64,000 nucleotides of DNA from Arachnopeziza araneosa (taxonomy: Eukaryota; Ascomycota; Leotiomycetes; Helotiales; Arachnopezizaceae), in contig QYAI01000087.1 of assembly GCA_003988855.1 (NCBI GenBank), forward strand, positions 62,001 to 126,000, in the 5' to 3' direction. The stretch's first letter is position 1; each line of letters opens with the position of its first letter. The notes beneath the pieces were generated by a model that saw only the letters and a list, made by a program, of their open reading frames with translations, made no database searches and was not told the DNA's origin. The position numbers and the translations under genes were made by a program. Below, piece after piece: positions 10,221-20,240 of this stretch.

Positions 10221-11575
10221 ATGGCGGAACCTATTGGGATAGCGTCCGGTCTGGTAGCTTTGGCCGGCTTCGCTTTCCAGTCGAGCGTCACCCTCTACCA
10301 GACAGTCCAAAGTTTTCAGAATCATCCCAAGCGTGTCCGCGATCTGAAAGAGGAACTTGACGCTTTGAGTGGGGTTCTGAGCTCTCTCTCCGAGACAGCT
10401 GGTGCCATTACTGATGTCGACCTCTCCGCTCTTGATCTTCCTTTGCTACAATGCGGCAATGCTTGCAAAGAGTTCGAACGAGAGATTGTGAAATGCTCGA
10501 CTCGTTCCGGAGGCAGTCGAACGAGCTTTCGGGACTGGGCCAAATTGGAGTACAGGGGTAACCATATCGATGGTTTCACACTGCTACTGTCTGGATATAA
10601 ATCGACTATTATCATTGCCCTTACTGACGCAAATCTGTAAGTGTCTGTGAATATTATGCGTGCATTAGAGCCTCTAACCGTTTGACTCTTGTAATTAGTC
10701 GTAAATCCTCTCTCACTGCCGAAAGTATCGAAGCATATAGGAAGCTCATAAAAACTGCGACTGATGATCTTGAGGCTCATCTTCAAAGCATCGACGAGAA
10801 GCTCGAAATCATATTTGATCGTACCGTCACAGGTTCTGTCTCAGACGCAACAGAATTGCAGCAGATGAAAGAGGAGCGAATGAGTGCGCAAAAGTGTCTC
10901 GAAGTGATTGCCCATTTATCCAACCATATTGATCAGATTCAACTCACGTCCGATCGCGATGACAACACTCCCGGACCCGTTAATACCGACACCTTACCTG
11001 AGAGACTCACTCATAACGGCCTACAGGAATGTAAGACTAGCCTCGCTCTTACGGCCGCCAAGTTGGAGGGGTATCTAAAAGATCATATGGATCGTTTGAT
11101 CTCAAAATCAAGAACAGCGGCGACCTCTGAAGAGGATCTCGCGGATCTTGTGAGGTTGCGAGAGCAGTGGGATACGGCTCGACAATGTATGGATATCTGC
11201 TCCAAAGCAGACATGCATCTGAAGGAAAATATCAGTACCATCGAAAATTATGCCTTGGGCGATGCCGTGCAGTTTATGGTTTCAACTGACGGGACCATTA
11301 TTCGTGGCACAAATCGAGGACTTGGGTGGAAATCGAGGCAGGTCGGAGGCCATCTTACCGATGCCACGGTCCAACAGTTATCACGAGACATGATGGGTCT
11401 TCATTTCCAGGCCAATGGAAATGAAACGGGGGGCAATAAATCTCCTGTTTCAAAAGACGGAGTAGATAACCCGTCTACAGCTGAATTCAGGGATCGGTAT
11501 GGACGAGGTTTTAAGCTTGCGGCTAAGACCGCTGGCGATGGAGAGGGCGAGCCAAGTAGCTTACCACAGGGGTAG
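10221..11575 (+). CDS. HeLo-like / STAND N-terminal domain protein
   Basis: Two exons, 10221-10636 and 10699-11575, give 430 residues. The intron (62 nt, GTAAGT...ATTAG) splices DANL to RKSSLTAES. Residues 1-70 (MAEPIGIASGLVALAGFAFQ, then helical LYQTVQSF and LKEELDALSGVLSSL) are typical of the fungal N-terminal helical domain found on STAND proteins and on the azaphilone-cluster PigL protein (Helo_like_N class). The middle is helical and coiled-coil-like with two related segments (LEAHLQSIDEKLEII and LEGYLKDHMDRLIS, each followed by a LRQ/QMKE-type helix). The C-terminal about 120 residues are polar and probably disordered. No NACHT, NB-ARC or repeat domain follows, so the N-terminal module stands alone. 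HeLo-type domains can act in membrane-targeting cell death; that role here is inference. Confidence 0.75.
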
Positions 11576-11692
11576 AGGTTGGAGTTGCGGCTGATTATGT
11601 TCTGCATTTAAGTTCTGACTCTCAGGTTTTTGGTTATATCTTTATATTTATAGGAAGCAATTCTCTACGTTATCATAGTCATCATCCGAATA

Positions 11693-12691
11693 TTATTTCT
11701 CACTGAGAACACTCTTGATCGTAGCCCTTAGATCCTCCTCTTTCAGACCCAACAGTCGCTCCGCATCGTTCTCCTTTACAGCATGACCACTGCCATCAGC
11801 AAATATCCACTGCATCGCATAGTGAAAAAAAGCTCCATATTCTCCTCTTGCAACCTTTTCATCACCGATCTTAGCCATATCGTCAGTTTTGAAATGCGTG
11901 ACGTCAAACTTGGTACCGGTTTCTTCTTCGAGAACTTTCAAGACCTCATTTTGAGTAGTCGTAAATGAGGCTACGGAGATGTACTGGTTGGCTGTCTTTT
12001 CGGGTTGATTCAGGACCGCAACGACGCATTCCCCAATAAATGGAAGGTTGCTGACAGAATAGGGCTCATTGCCTGAGTCGAAGATTTTGGCTGTTTTGGC
12101 TTTGGGATCAAATCCTAGGATGCCACTACGAATAGTCTGTTTGCTTTTTTCAATTTATGCAACCTCGTGAGTTCCAGAATTTCACTTACCCAATCAAAGA
12201 AAGAGCCGGTAGAAATTCCTGTCCAAGTAAACCATGTATGCTTCTTTGACATTTCAATGAGGTAGTCTGCACTCTCCACCTTTCCTATGATCAATTTGCC
12301 TATCTTCGTACCACGAGACTCGCGGGTGTTGACTCCAAATTCAGACGGGATAAATCGCTTGACGTGCGCAGCGACGGCCGCATCGATGAGGGGCTTCTGA
12401 TCTCCTGTCACTGCGGCCGCGACTGTTGATATGACTGCATCTTGGCCTTTGAATGCCAGAGTCAGAGCTGGGACATAGTTGAGGTCAACTTTGCAAACGT
12501 CCACGCCGGCTGGGAAGGTGGCTTTGGATTCATGGCGACTGATTGCCGTTACGGCGAAGCCTGCTACGAGGAGTGCTAAGACAATCGGAGCACCGACAGT
12601 GCCAGAGGCCTGTCAATTGATTAGAAGGACTTCTTTTCTTACGAAAAATGAGACTTGCTCCAACCACTGCGACTTTCTTGATCACAGACAT
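11693..12691 (-). CDS. NmrA-like / isoflavone-reductase-like NAD(P)-binding oxidoreductase
   Basis: Three exons, 12691-12659, 12609-12190 and 12136-11693, encode 298 residues, normal for the family. The Rossmann motif GASGTVG is split across the first intron, which must be GC-AG: exon 1 ends VAVVG, the donor reads GCAAGT, and the acceptor GACAG is followed by ASGTVGAPIV. Later features are GQDAVISTVA, HVKRFIPSEFG and, after a GTAAGT intron (12189-12137), TIRSGILGFDPKAKTA. These are hallmarks of the NmrA/PCBER-like atypical SDRs, which act as cytosolic NAD(P)H reductases or redox sensors. The substrate is unknown. It stands beside a decayed epimerase on the other strand but is not related closely enough to be its parent. 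Confidence 0.85.
12610..12658 (-). other. GC-AG intron in the NmrA-like gene
   Basis: 49 nt, donor GCAAGT, branch-like TTCTAAT, acceptor GACAG. No GT donor in the vicinity joins VAVVG to ASGTVG in frame, whereas the GC donor does so exactly and carries the consensus seen at GC-AG introns. Confidence 0.75.
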
Positions 12692-13180
12692 AGTCAAATG
12701 CTCTAAGGATTCTATTCGTTTAAAAACAAGATGCCAAATAGTTAATGAAAATGGAAATCGTGCAGCAAGTATTTGGATAGCTCCATTCAGCAAATCATCA
12801 GAAATCAGGGAAGGACTACTATTTTATGGAACTCATGTTTCGAATGAGTGTATTATAAGCTCGGCTGCGGAATTAATAATCCACTTCGGAGCGGACCACG
12901 ATAGGCTCCGTCCAGCTCCCTCTTTGGATATTGTACTAAGACGCAGGAGCATAATATTTTCATATCTTGCTTACCAATAAGTACGCAGTCAATATAATAT
13001 CGTTATTGCGCCTATTATATTGAGTTCTGCTCTAGGTTTAAGGGCGAAGTCTCCTCCGTGTCTGTACGCGCGCTACACAAAATTCTTGTTATTCTTTTAC
13101 TTTCCTCGTCTCCATAATCTGCTCTCGGCTGGATTGTTTTGAGTTCTAGATTGGTTTCTATTTACCGTTTTTACTGATCG
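12692..13180. other. Gap upstream of the NmrA-like gene
   Basis: No gene seen. It probably holds the promoter of the - strand reductase; the frame at 12648-12980 overlaps that gene's 5' end and is spurious. Confidence 0.4.
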
Positions 13181-14123
13181 GTGATTGCTCATTTTTCAAA
13201 TGGAAGAGTAGTGCATGGACTTTATGCTCTTAACAACCATATTTTACTGCTGAATCTCGTTCAGACTGGCGGAGAGAAAAAGCATTATATACAAACCTCT
13301 GGTGCAGCATTAATTTGGGATCAGCCGGATGGTTCAAAAAGCAGGAGAGAGGTATGGAACGATGTGGAAGACATCGGGACAAGTAGGCGACGAAACTCTG
13401 GTATCAGCTTTTGTACTAATCATATCTTTAAAGTTACTACTATGTCCGATGACAAGACTCACAGACTTACAGATAAGGTGAGATTAACCAAGCATTGTCA
13501 AGAACCTTCCTTAAAATATTTAATCATTACTGAGAATACTAGCTGGTCTTTGCCGCCGCAACCGAAGTAAACGTAGCAGTCGCTTCCTCCAGTCCTAGTT
13601 TACGGTAGGAGTCCCTCCATCGAGCATCCATTGCCACTCACTGTCCCCGAAAGCCATTAAATCCATCAACACAGGCTTCACCATTTCGGAAGGGAAAAAC
13701 ATTTCAACCTACATTCATGTCGTAGACCTCGCTAAGTTGTACGTTTTGCTCCTTTCTACGACCCTTGATCCCAAATCCACTCAGTCTTCAACTCACGGCA
13801 TCTGGGGACCTCAAGCGTACTACTTCGCTGGAGCTGAAGAGCTTCATTTCTTCGATTTCATGACAATGACAGTCAACCAACTCCTTAAAATGGGTTTCTT
13901 GAAAACAGCAGCTATTCAGAAAATTAATACAACAGAGGCTACAAAGGCTAGTGGGGCTTCGGTTGGGATTTCTCAACCTGATTCAGGATCAATGCATATT
14001 GCAATTATGTTTAGTGTCAACATGAGGGTTCGGAGTACTCGTGCTCATCACCTTAGATGGAAGCCTACCGAACCAAAGGTAGAGGAGACACCTGAAGATG
14101 TTCTGCCAGCGTATTTACAATGA
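13181..14123 (+). pseudogene. Decayed NAD-dependent epimerase/dehydratase
   Basis: Pieces of one extended-SDR protein lie in order but in different frames. Frame 2 around 13270-13400 gives KKHYIQTSGAALIWDQPDG and WNDVEDI. A short frame near 13604 gives GRSPSIEHPLPL, the usual segment after the Tyr-x3-Lys region. Frame 3 from about 13653 gives INTGFTISEGKN, YIHVVDLAKLYVLLL and TLDPKSTQ, then GIWGPQAYYFAG and the C-terminal VNMRVRSTRAHHLRWKPTEP ending at 14123. The N-terminal Rossmann segment is not found, and the segment 13400-13600 is poorly preserved and hits stops. Frameshifts and losses indicate a dead gene. The intact family acts on nucleotide-sugar-like or other NAD(P)-dependent substrates. 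Confidence 0.7.
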
Positions 14124-14536
14124 GATTAGCTTGTCATTATTATCGAATTCTCTTTATTAGAATTTTATTCTTACCTAGGTACTTTTCCGTTAGCATTTCC
14201 GTAAGTACAATCGTGGGTTTTGAAAGCATTGGAAGATTTTGACCGTGTAATCAAACTGTAAGCGTGGCAACACTATTTGAGGAATAAGCACGAAGTCAAT
14301 AAACTATTATTGTCGTGCTTCCCACTTAACGCTTCATAAATAACCAAATAAAATCCTGATCATGAAAGGTTTGATACACTGCTGTACAATCTCTTGAGTC
14401 GGTCGCACCTTCCGTCCCTCGTCCAAAGAGAGCATTTATCACCTCAACAAGTCCCCAAAACTTCACAATTCTCAACGCATTTCCATATTCAGCTTTTGCA
14501 TTCAAATTCTATATTCAACCCCAAAATTCTTACACA
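14124..14536. other. Gap before the acyltransferase gene
   Basis: AT-rich spacer between the epimerase relic and the acyltransferase; the 3' part (about 14380-14536, C/T-rich) looks like a fungal promoter and leader. Nothing else seen. Confidence 0.4.
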
Positions 14537-15829
14537 ATGGCTTCAGAACAAACAACTTATCCAGAGCAGCCTCTATTGTCTAAGCCAATACAGGTCTTCA
14601 TGATGTATCTCCCTATCCTTTCTACCTCTTTTCTTTCACCAACCATGCGACATGGGAGAATAACAGTCACTGTAATCCTATCTATTATGCTCGCATTCTT
14701 GGCCCATACAGTCAGGCATTATCCGGGACATGCAGCAGCCGATTTTGGTATCCTCATGCAAGGCCTGATGCCTTTGCTCCAATGGATAGACTTTTATGTC
14801 ATTCATGGACCGTCAGAATTCTCTCGCCTCAAGGATGATGGTAGGCAGCCTCAAACGCTCGCCGGAAAGTTGAAATGGAAAATGGATCTGATGATATCGC
14901 GAAGGGGAGGCGGCTGGAATTGGGAAGTCAGGAACCTACCACCTGCTCAATTTTATACAAAAAGGTCAGATCTTTTCAACTGGTTGGACTTACTTCATAT
15001 TGAGTAGCTGCAGGGCCTTTCTTCGATACACTGGTTTGAAATTAGTACGCTGGTACCTCTTCCAAGACTTATGCTGGGCCATGATGAAAAGTTCACCGTA
15101 CTACGGAAAATATCCTGGGAATTTGCTCAATCCCTCCGACGGTTACCTCGTTATGATTGTCTATTCTTGGATCCGACTCTATATCTCATACTCTCGGCTG
15201 CAGATGTCATACTCTATCCTTTCGATATTTGCTGTTATCATCGGATATCGCAAACCAGAAGAATGTCGACCATTCACTGGAAATATCACCGATGCTTGGA
15301 CAATACGGAGGTTCTGGGGAAAGTTCTGGCATCAGACCTTGCGGAGAGTGAGTCAGCTAAGCGATGGAGAAGAATCATACTAACTGAAGTAGAAAAACAA
15401 CATGCTCTTTGATGCTCTCACTCGCCATGTCCCAATTAAACGAGGAACTTATCTTTCCGGATATTTGCAGTTGTATCTTGCCTTCATTATGTCGGCGCTC
15501 ATTCATCACATCCCAGCAAGCGTCCAAAATGTGCCAGGCAGAAAGTCCTACCAATACTTTTTCTTCTTGATACAACCTCTTGCTATTACGCTCGAGGATC
15601 TGTTAATTTACATTGGGAAGGTATTGGGTATTCAAAGATCATGTGAGTTAGTCACTCCTTTTCAACAGCGAAACTGATGATTGAGATAGGGAGAACAAGA
15701 ATTCTTGGCATGTTGTGGACTTTTGTGTGGTTAAGTTGGAGCTTCAGATTTATCGGTAAGTATTATATTGATGCGCTCCACTTTGAGTATTCGAGATTGC
15801 CAAGTGTATTGGAAGCTTTTATGGGATAA
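14537..15829 (+). CDS. Membrane-bound O-acyltransferase, wax-synthase-like (MBOAT_2)
   Basis: Exons 14537-14964, 15014-15347, 15393-15642, 15690-15755 and a tentative last exon 15816-15829. Introns are 43-60 nt; the third exon is preceded by a perfect TACTAAC branch. Several hydrophobic segments run along the protein. Two family motifs are clear: RRGGGWNWEVRNLP at the end of exon 1 and TIRRFWGKFWHQTLRR at the end of exon 2, followed by a GYLQLYLAFIMSALIHHIP transmembrane segment that carries the conserved His. This is the profile of fungal integral-membrane acetyl/acyltransferases, many of which decorate terpenoid or other secondary metabolites in the ER. No biosynthetic genes lie next to it, so the substrate is open. 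The last exon and stop are the weakest part of the model. Confidence 0.8.
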
Positions 15830-16556
15830 GTGGAAATTTGTTGTGTGGATGAGAAATTGAGACGGTGCATGAAGCGCGGTGGAATGAGAATTCTCGAGCG
15901 TATGAGCTACAGTTATTGGGTTACTAGCGTATGAATCTACTGTATTACTCACGCCTTCACTCTCTCGATATCGGTCTCTTCCTGAATCATAGTTGGTGAA
16001 AGTTGGAGGTATGTTTTTACATCTTCTTATCGGACCGACATTACAAAACGGGAGTGAAGACTCTCTCGCCAATGCATTAGAAAATTATGTCAGCTGTGTT
16101 ATCAACCAATTCACCATTACTACTGTCGAATACGTAGAAGATGGTGCTGCAACGCGTAAATAAATAAAGGAATCAGGAAAGAGTGTAGGTTACAGCGCCT
16201 CGCCTGGATCATGCACAGTGCTTCCCCCTGATTATCTTCGAGCTAGCCTGTGTCTACCGTCTCCAAGCCGCTTAATCCTTGCTGTCCAGTTGCGTGGAAT
16301 TATCGAAATAGTTCAGCCAGGTAGAAAACCGCATCGAAAAATTACAGGACGAGGCAAATTGATAGACACAAAAATAGACCTACAGGGACGGCCTGACCCG
16401 ATCAGGGGACCGCCCTGTACATTTAAGCGAGGTTCTAGCGCCAAGGCTGAAGTTCCAGAAGACTCGCCCGATCTGTCAGCAAACCATAGCCTCGCCATCC
16501 CATTACGACGTTGCCCTCTGCCTACTCCTGCCAATTCCCATATTAATCAACTCGTC
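15830..16556. other. Spacer and 5' leader of the AN1 zinc-finger gene
   Basis: No separate gene is recognised. The AN1 frame is open upstream to 16218, but the proximal ATG at 16557 is preferred (see that gene). The frame at 15731-16072 on the - strand is not convincing. Confidence 0.4.
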
Positions 16557-17495
16557 ATGGCCTCCTCATCCAAATCTGATCCGCCAGAAGAGGCGACCTT
16601 CACAACCATGGACGAAAAAGACCCTACCCTCATCGGCGCCCACTGCCAGTACGCGTATTGCAACCAGCTGGACTTCCTCCCCTTCCGCTGCGAATCCTGC
16701 CATGGGACATTCTGCCTCGACCATCGGTCTGAGACCGGACATCGTTGTCCCAAAGCCGGAGAATGGGCAGCGAGGCGGAGGAAAGCCAATGCAGCCACGC
16801 CTTCTCTCGGGGCGGGGAAATCGATGAAGGAGATTGAGAAGCCTTGCGCGAGCCCGAAATGCAAGACGGTCATTGGCACGAGTTTGTCTACAAGTGTGCA
16901 CTGCTCGACGTGTAACAGAGACTACTGTCTGAAGCATCGAATGAAGGAAGAGCATGATTGCAAGAATCTCGTCCCAATTGGAGCAAGGGCAAGCAAGTTT
17001 GATAACCAGGCTGAGTTTGGGAGATTGGCTTTTGGGAAATTAAAGGCCTGGGGGACGAAGCAGAAGGAGAATATGACCAGAACCTTGCCGAAACCGAAAC
17101 CTTCGAGCGCTGCTGCGAGAGTTGTGGCAGTCAATACGCTGAAGAAGACAGCGAAAGGAGATGAAAAGCTGCCGGTGGAGAAAAGAATTTATATGTTTGT
17201 GGAAGCGGAGGCGGAAACGGTGGCTTCGAAGTTTCCGAGCGGTGCGTTCTTCTACTCGAAGGATTGGGTCATAGGAAGAGTGCTGGATGCGGCTGCGAAG
17301 AGTTTACAAATCTCGAATGTCAACAATCAGGGAATGGACGAGAAAGACAAGCTGAGGGTGTTTCATGTCGAGGGTGGAAGGCTGTTGGAATTCAGCGAGA
17401 AAGTTGGAAATGCTTTGGTCAGCGGAAACAAGATCATTCTGCTGAGGGGAGTTGGGCCGGCAGTTCCTGATCTTATCGATCTGACTAAAGAATGA
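16557..17495 (+). CDS. CUZ1: Double AN1 zinc-finger, ubiquitin-like protein (CUZ1/ZFAND1-like)
   Basis: One exon, 312 residues from ATG 16557; the frame is open up to 16218 but the extra 113 residues lack conservation signals. Two AN1 fingers are complete: the first from CQYAYC through HRSETGHRC (about residues 31-65), the second from CASPKC through HRMKEEHDC (about 100-140), both with the C-x4-C-x9-12-C-x2-C-x4-C-x2-H-x5-H-x-C pattern. The C-terminal third (RIYMFVEAEAE, WVIGRVLDAAAKSL, LRVFHVEGGRLLEF, NKIILLRG) has the rhythm of a ubiquitin-like fold. This is the layout of yeast Cuz1 and human ZFAND1, which link Cdc48/p97 and the proteasome during arsenite and other proteotoxic stress. A general AN1 protein of another subfamily is the alternative. 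Confidence 0.85.
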   Translation: MASSSKSDPPEEATFTTMDEKDPTLIGAHCQYAYCNQLDFLPFRCESCHGTFCLDHRSETGHRCPKAGEWAARRRKANAATPSLGAGKSMKEIEKPCASPKCKTVIGTSLSTSVHCSTCNRDYCLKHRMKEEHDCKNLVPIGARASKFDNQAEFGRLAFGKLKAWGTKQKENMTRTLPKPKPSSAAARVVAVNTLKKTAKGDEKLPVEKRIYMFVEAEAETVASKFPSGAFFYSKDWVIGRVLDAAAKSLQISNVNNQGMDEKDKLRVFHVEGGRLLEFSEKVGNALVSGNKIILLRGVGPAVPDLIDLTKE

Positions 17496-18005
17496 TTGAT
17501 AAGATTTGGTCGTTTGCCGAAGGAGCATAGCGTGGCGTTTGAGGGCTTCCGTGTGTAAATTGTCTACGGACATAGCATATTATGAGCTATTTTGTAATGA
17601 TCAATTCGTATTTCTGCGCAAATACTTGACCATATATGACTCTACAGTATCTCGATGAAAACCCTAAGGAGGCTGATTGGCATGAACAAGGTAATGCACA
17701 GACATTGCTGTTTCTTCTTTTGGTATTCTCCTGAGGTTGTGATGATTATGGAAAGCTGTCTGTCCTGCGAGATGTCAGTACAAAAGTGTGACCTGGGTAT
17801 GGAAAACAAACATTGAAACGCCAAGATCCATTTCAAATTCAGACTCGCATATTGCAGCAACTCTCGTGTCTTGAGATCCTGTCGTTGGATATCTTGACCA
17901 CACGGAGTTTCCCAGGACAACTGGGGAATCCAAGGAGCCCGTGAGCTTTGCATCAACAGACGCCTATCTCTTTAGGTTGAAGCTTGATGGCGCAGCCAGA
18001 CTTCA
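17496..18005. other. Gap between convergent CUZ1-like and FTA1-like genes
   Basis: 3' flanks of two convergent genes; the - strand frame at 17642-17956 has no coding character. Nothing else seen. Confidence 0.45.
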
Positions 18006-19043
18006 TCAAGTCTTCTTTACAGTAGCAGAAAGCGGGCCTCCAGCAGCCACTTCAACTAACCCATTGATCAATCTTCTCGTCGCCCTACTCTGTGGACTGT
18101 CACCATCATCATCCCCAACCGGTTGTGTTATCTTCGCTTTCCCCTCTCCACCCAATACAAAAGCACCATTGGCAACTCTCACAACCGCCACTCTCTCGTG
18201 CCTCAAGTCTAGCGCCATATGCTTCTTAACATAACCTGTGAGGGCTTCGAAAAACGGCGATTTGCCAATCTTCTTCCCAACCGCTACCATCTGAGGAAGA
18301 TCTTCTCGGGCGATTTGGATATCAATCGTCTTCAGCGCTCCAGACCCATTTGGTAGGTCGAAACCAACGTATATCACTGTGTCTTTAACCACATTCCTCA
18401 GGATTTTGTTCTTCTGTGCAAGATCTATGGTTTCATCGTTGTCTCCAAATGATAGATCGACGATGTATTTTTCAAATGCCTCCATTAGGTATTTACTGTT
18501 GAGATGCAGCCCGGAGACCCTGACGTCGAATGTCGTCTCTAGAAACCCCACAAATGTCTCCCTTAAGCTCCCTGGCATTTTTAGCATGAGTAGTGGGAAA
18601 TGCTCAAACCCATCATCCTCTTTGACACGGGTAATACTGGTATCTGGATCTCCTTTTTCCTCTCTCAACATAACAGCCTTATATTCCATCTTCTCATATG
18701 TAATAGTAACGATCATGCCTCTGCTACTTCCTAGAGCCATCGTGGTATCTTCTCCCACTTCATCTTGTTCTTCGGCTCCCCACGCAGACTCTTCGGGGAG
18801 CAATCGCCATGTTACGCTCTGTAATGCGCCGACGCGGGCAAGAGGGTCTTCTTCTAATCCCAGTCCGACACGAACACCGCGCAGGACTTCGCCAGTGAGG
18901 ATATCGCGGAGGTGTTGAGCGTGCGGAAGTAGAGTGTCGTTGGATAGGGATGCTGAGGAGCCGGTGTAGAGGGGTGAGAGGCGATGGAGAGCGAAGGTTG
19001 TTGAGTAGAGGGGGTAGGGTTTTGTGCTAGATTCGGGGGCCAT
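18006..19043 (-). CDS. FTA1: Kinetochore FTA1 / CENP-L-like subunit
   Basis: A single exon of 345 residues with no signal peptide or membrane segment. The N-terminal block (YPLYSTTFALHRLSPLY, then LRDILTGEVLRGVRVGLG, then ARVGALQSVTWRLL) and the later ITYEKMEYKAVML, FEHFPLLMLKMPGSLRETF and FLETTFDVRVSGLHLNS segments resemble the ascomycete Fta1 proteins of the Sim4/COMA/CCAN inner kinetochore, equivalent to vertebrate CENP-L. Partners would be CENP-N/Chl4 and the centromeric nucleosome. Recognition rests on remembered family style rather than a catalytic motif, so it is moderately secure. The gene is fairly GC-rich and intact, consistent with the surrounding housekeeping block. Confidence 0.65.
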   Translation of the reverse strand: MAPESSTKPYPLYSTTFALHRLSPLYTGSSASLSNDTLLPHAQHLRDILTGEVLRGVRVGLGLEEDPLARVGALQSVTWRLLPEESAWGAEEQDEVGEDTTMALGSSRGMIVTITYEKMEYKAVMLREEKGDPDTSITRVKEDDGFEHFPLLMLKMPGSLRETFVGFLETTFDVRVSGLHLNSKYLMEAFEKYIVDLSFGDNDETIDLAQKNKILRNVVKDTVIYVGFDLPNGSGALKTIDIQIAREDLPQMVAVGKKIGKSPFFEALTGYVKKHMALDLRHERVAVVRVANGAFVLGGEGKAKITQPVGDDDGDSPQSRATRRLINGLVEVAAGGPLSATVKKT

Positions 19044-20240
19044 TTCCTGGATATTGGTTTCGTAAATAGATGATTGAGTGTTTAGAAGCTTGAAGTCTCC
19101 TAAAGAGGATCAGTGGGTATACTTCGGAGTCTTCTTCGTCCTCAATGTGGTGGGAGACGCGTCGTGGGGTATATTGTGAATAGAGCGCGTTCATAGGTGT
19201 CTCCTTGAGATATTGAAGCCTTGATGATATTTCACAGGCCCGCAAGTAAGAATCAGAAGTAATTCCAAGTTTAAACAAGGTGCAATACGATGTCGTTCGT
19301 TTTCAATAAATTTCCAAAGAGCTGGAGTGCTAGCCAGACTCGGCTGCTTAACCCCGAACCGGCCTCGCCTAACCCTACCCGAACAAAAATAAACAAACAC
19401 CACGCCACGAAAAAAAAGACGAAAATAAAAAATCAAAGAGCGCGGTTCAAAATGGCAAAACTATACAAGATAGACAATTGACATCCTTGCGGAATATGTA
19501 AGTATCTTGACAGAACACAACCGTTGGCCTAGAGCTAGATTGGTCTGCCCTACGCCAATCGCGGAAGATTGATATAAGAGTAGGTAGCCGCTAGTTAGGT
19601 ATAGATTATAGGATAGTGACCATATCAATATGATGTTTCCCTCCTCCCGGTAGTTTTTATATGGACGAGAATGGCCTATTTAATATTATATACCTTGGGT
19701 CAGGCGAGGCTGCGGATCGGTGTCGAGCTTTCTGCCCCGGCCGCTGGAGGGTGACTTGGATCATGGTATCTTTCAAAATCGATGGGACTTGTGCACGTGT
19801 TTACTATTAATCAATTACATCAAGTGATCCCTTTTATTATGTTTATCCAACTTGATTCCTTATGCTTCTGCTAAGAGGGCAAATTGTTTCATAGTAGTTG
19901 TCCCATCACAACCATCCAAACGTTATTGATATCACCTTCCAGCGCAGGAGATGAAAATCTCCACGAATCCATGCGTCCATCAATTCACTCCATTGAACAC
20001 ATATCATGCTCCCATAATTGTTAAGATAAAATCATACTTCGTTCCCCTTCTTATTTTGCTATTCATGAAGCCTTCATGACCAAACTCTACCAAATTTGAG
20101 GCTGGATTGCCTCAATTCCTGAGAGCCTTCTAGAAATACATCAATAATCTGCTGGCATTACCGAAATGAGATTTCAGTATACCAAATGGGTCAGTTTCGC
20201 TAGGCCTCTGTGCACAACAGCTTCTTGTTTGTAGGGCACT
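19044..20240. other. 1.2-kb gap
   Basis: The first 300 bp are the likely promoter of the FTA1-like gene; the rest is the 3' flank of the Zn2Cys6 gene. Frames at 19027-19481 are short and overlapping. No repeat, tRNA or transposon feature is visible. Confidence 0.45.

Noticed and set aside
16218..16556. N-terminal extension of the AN1 zinc-finger frame
   Set aside because: Open by chance: low similarity to the family, which begins near the AN1 domain; ATG 16557 preferred.
18379..18918. 179-codon + strand frame
   Set aside because: Antisense shadow of the FTA1-like gene.
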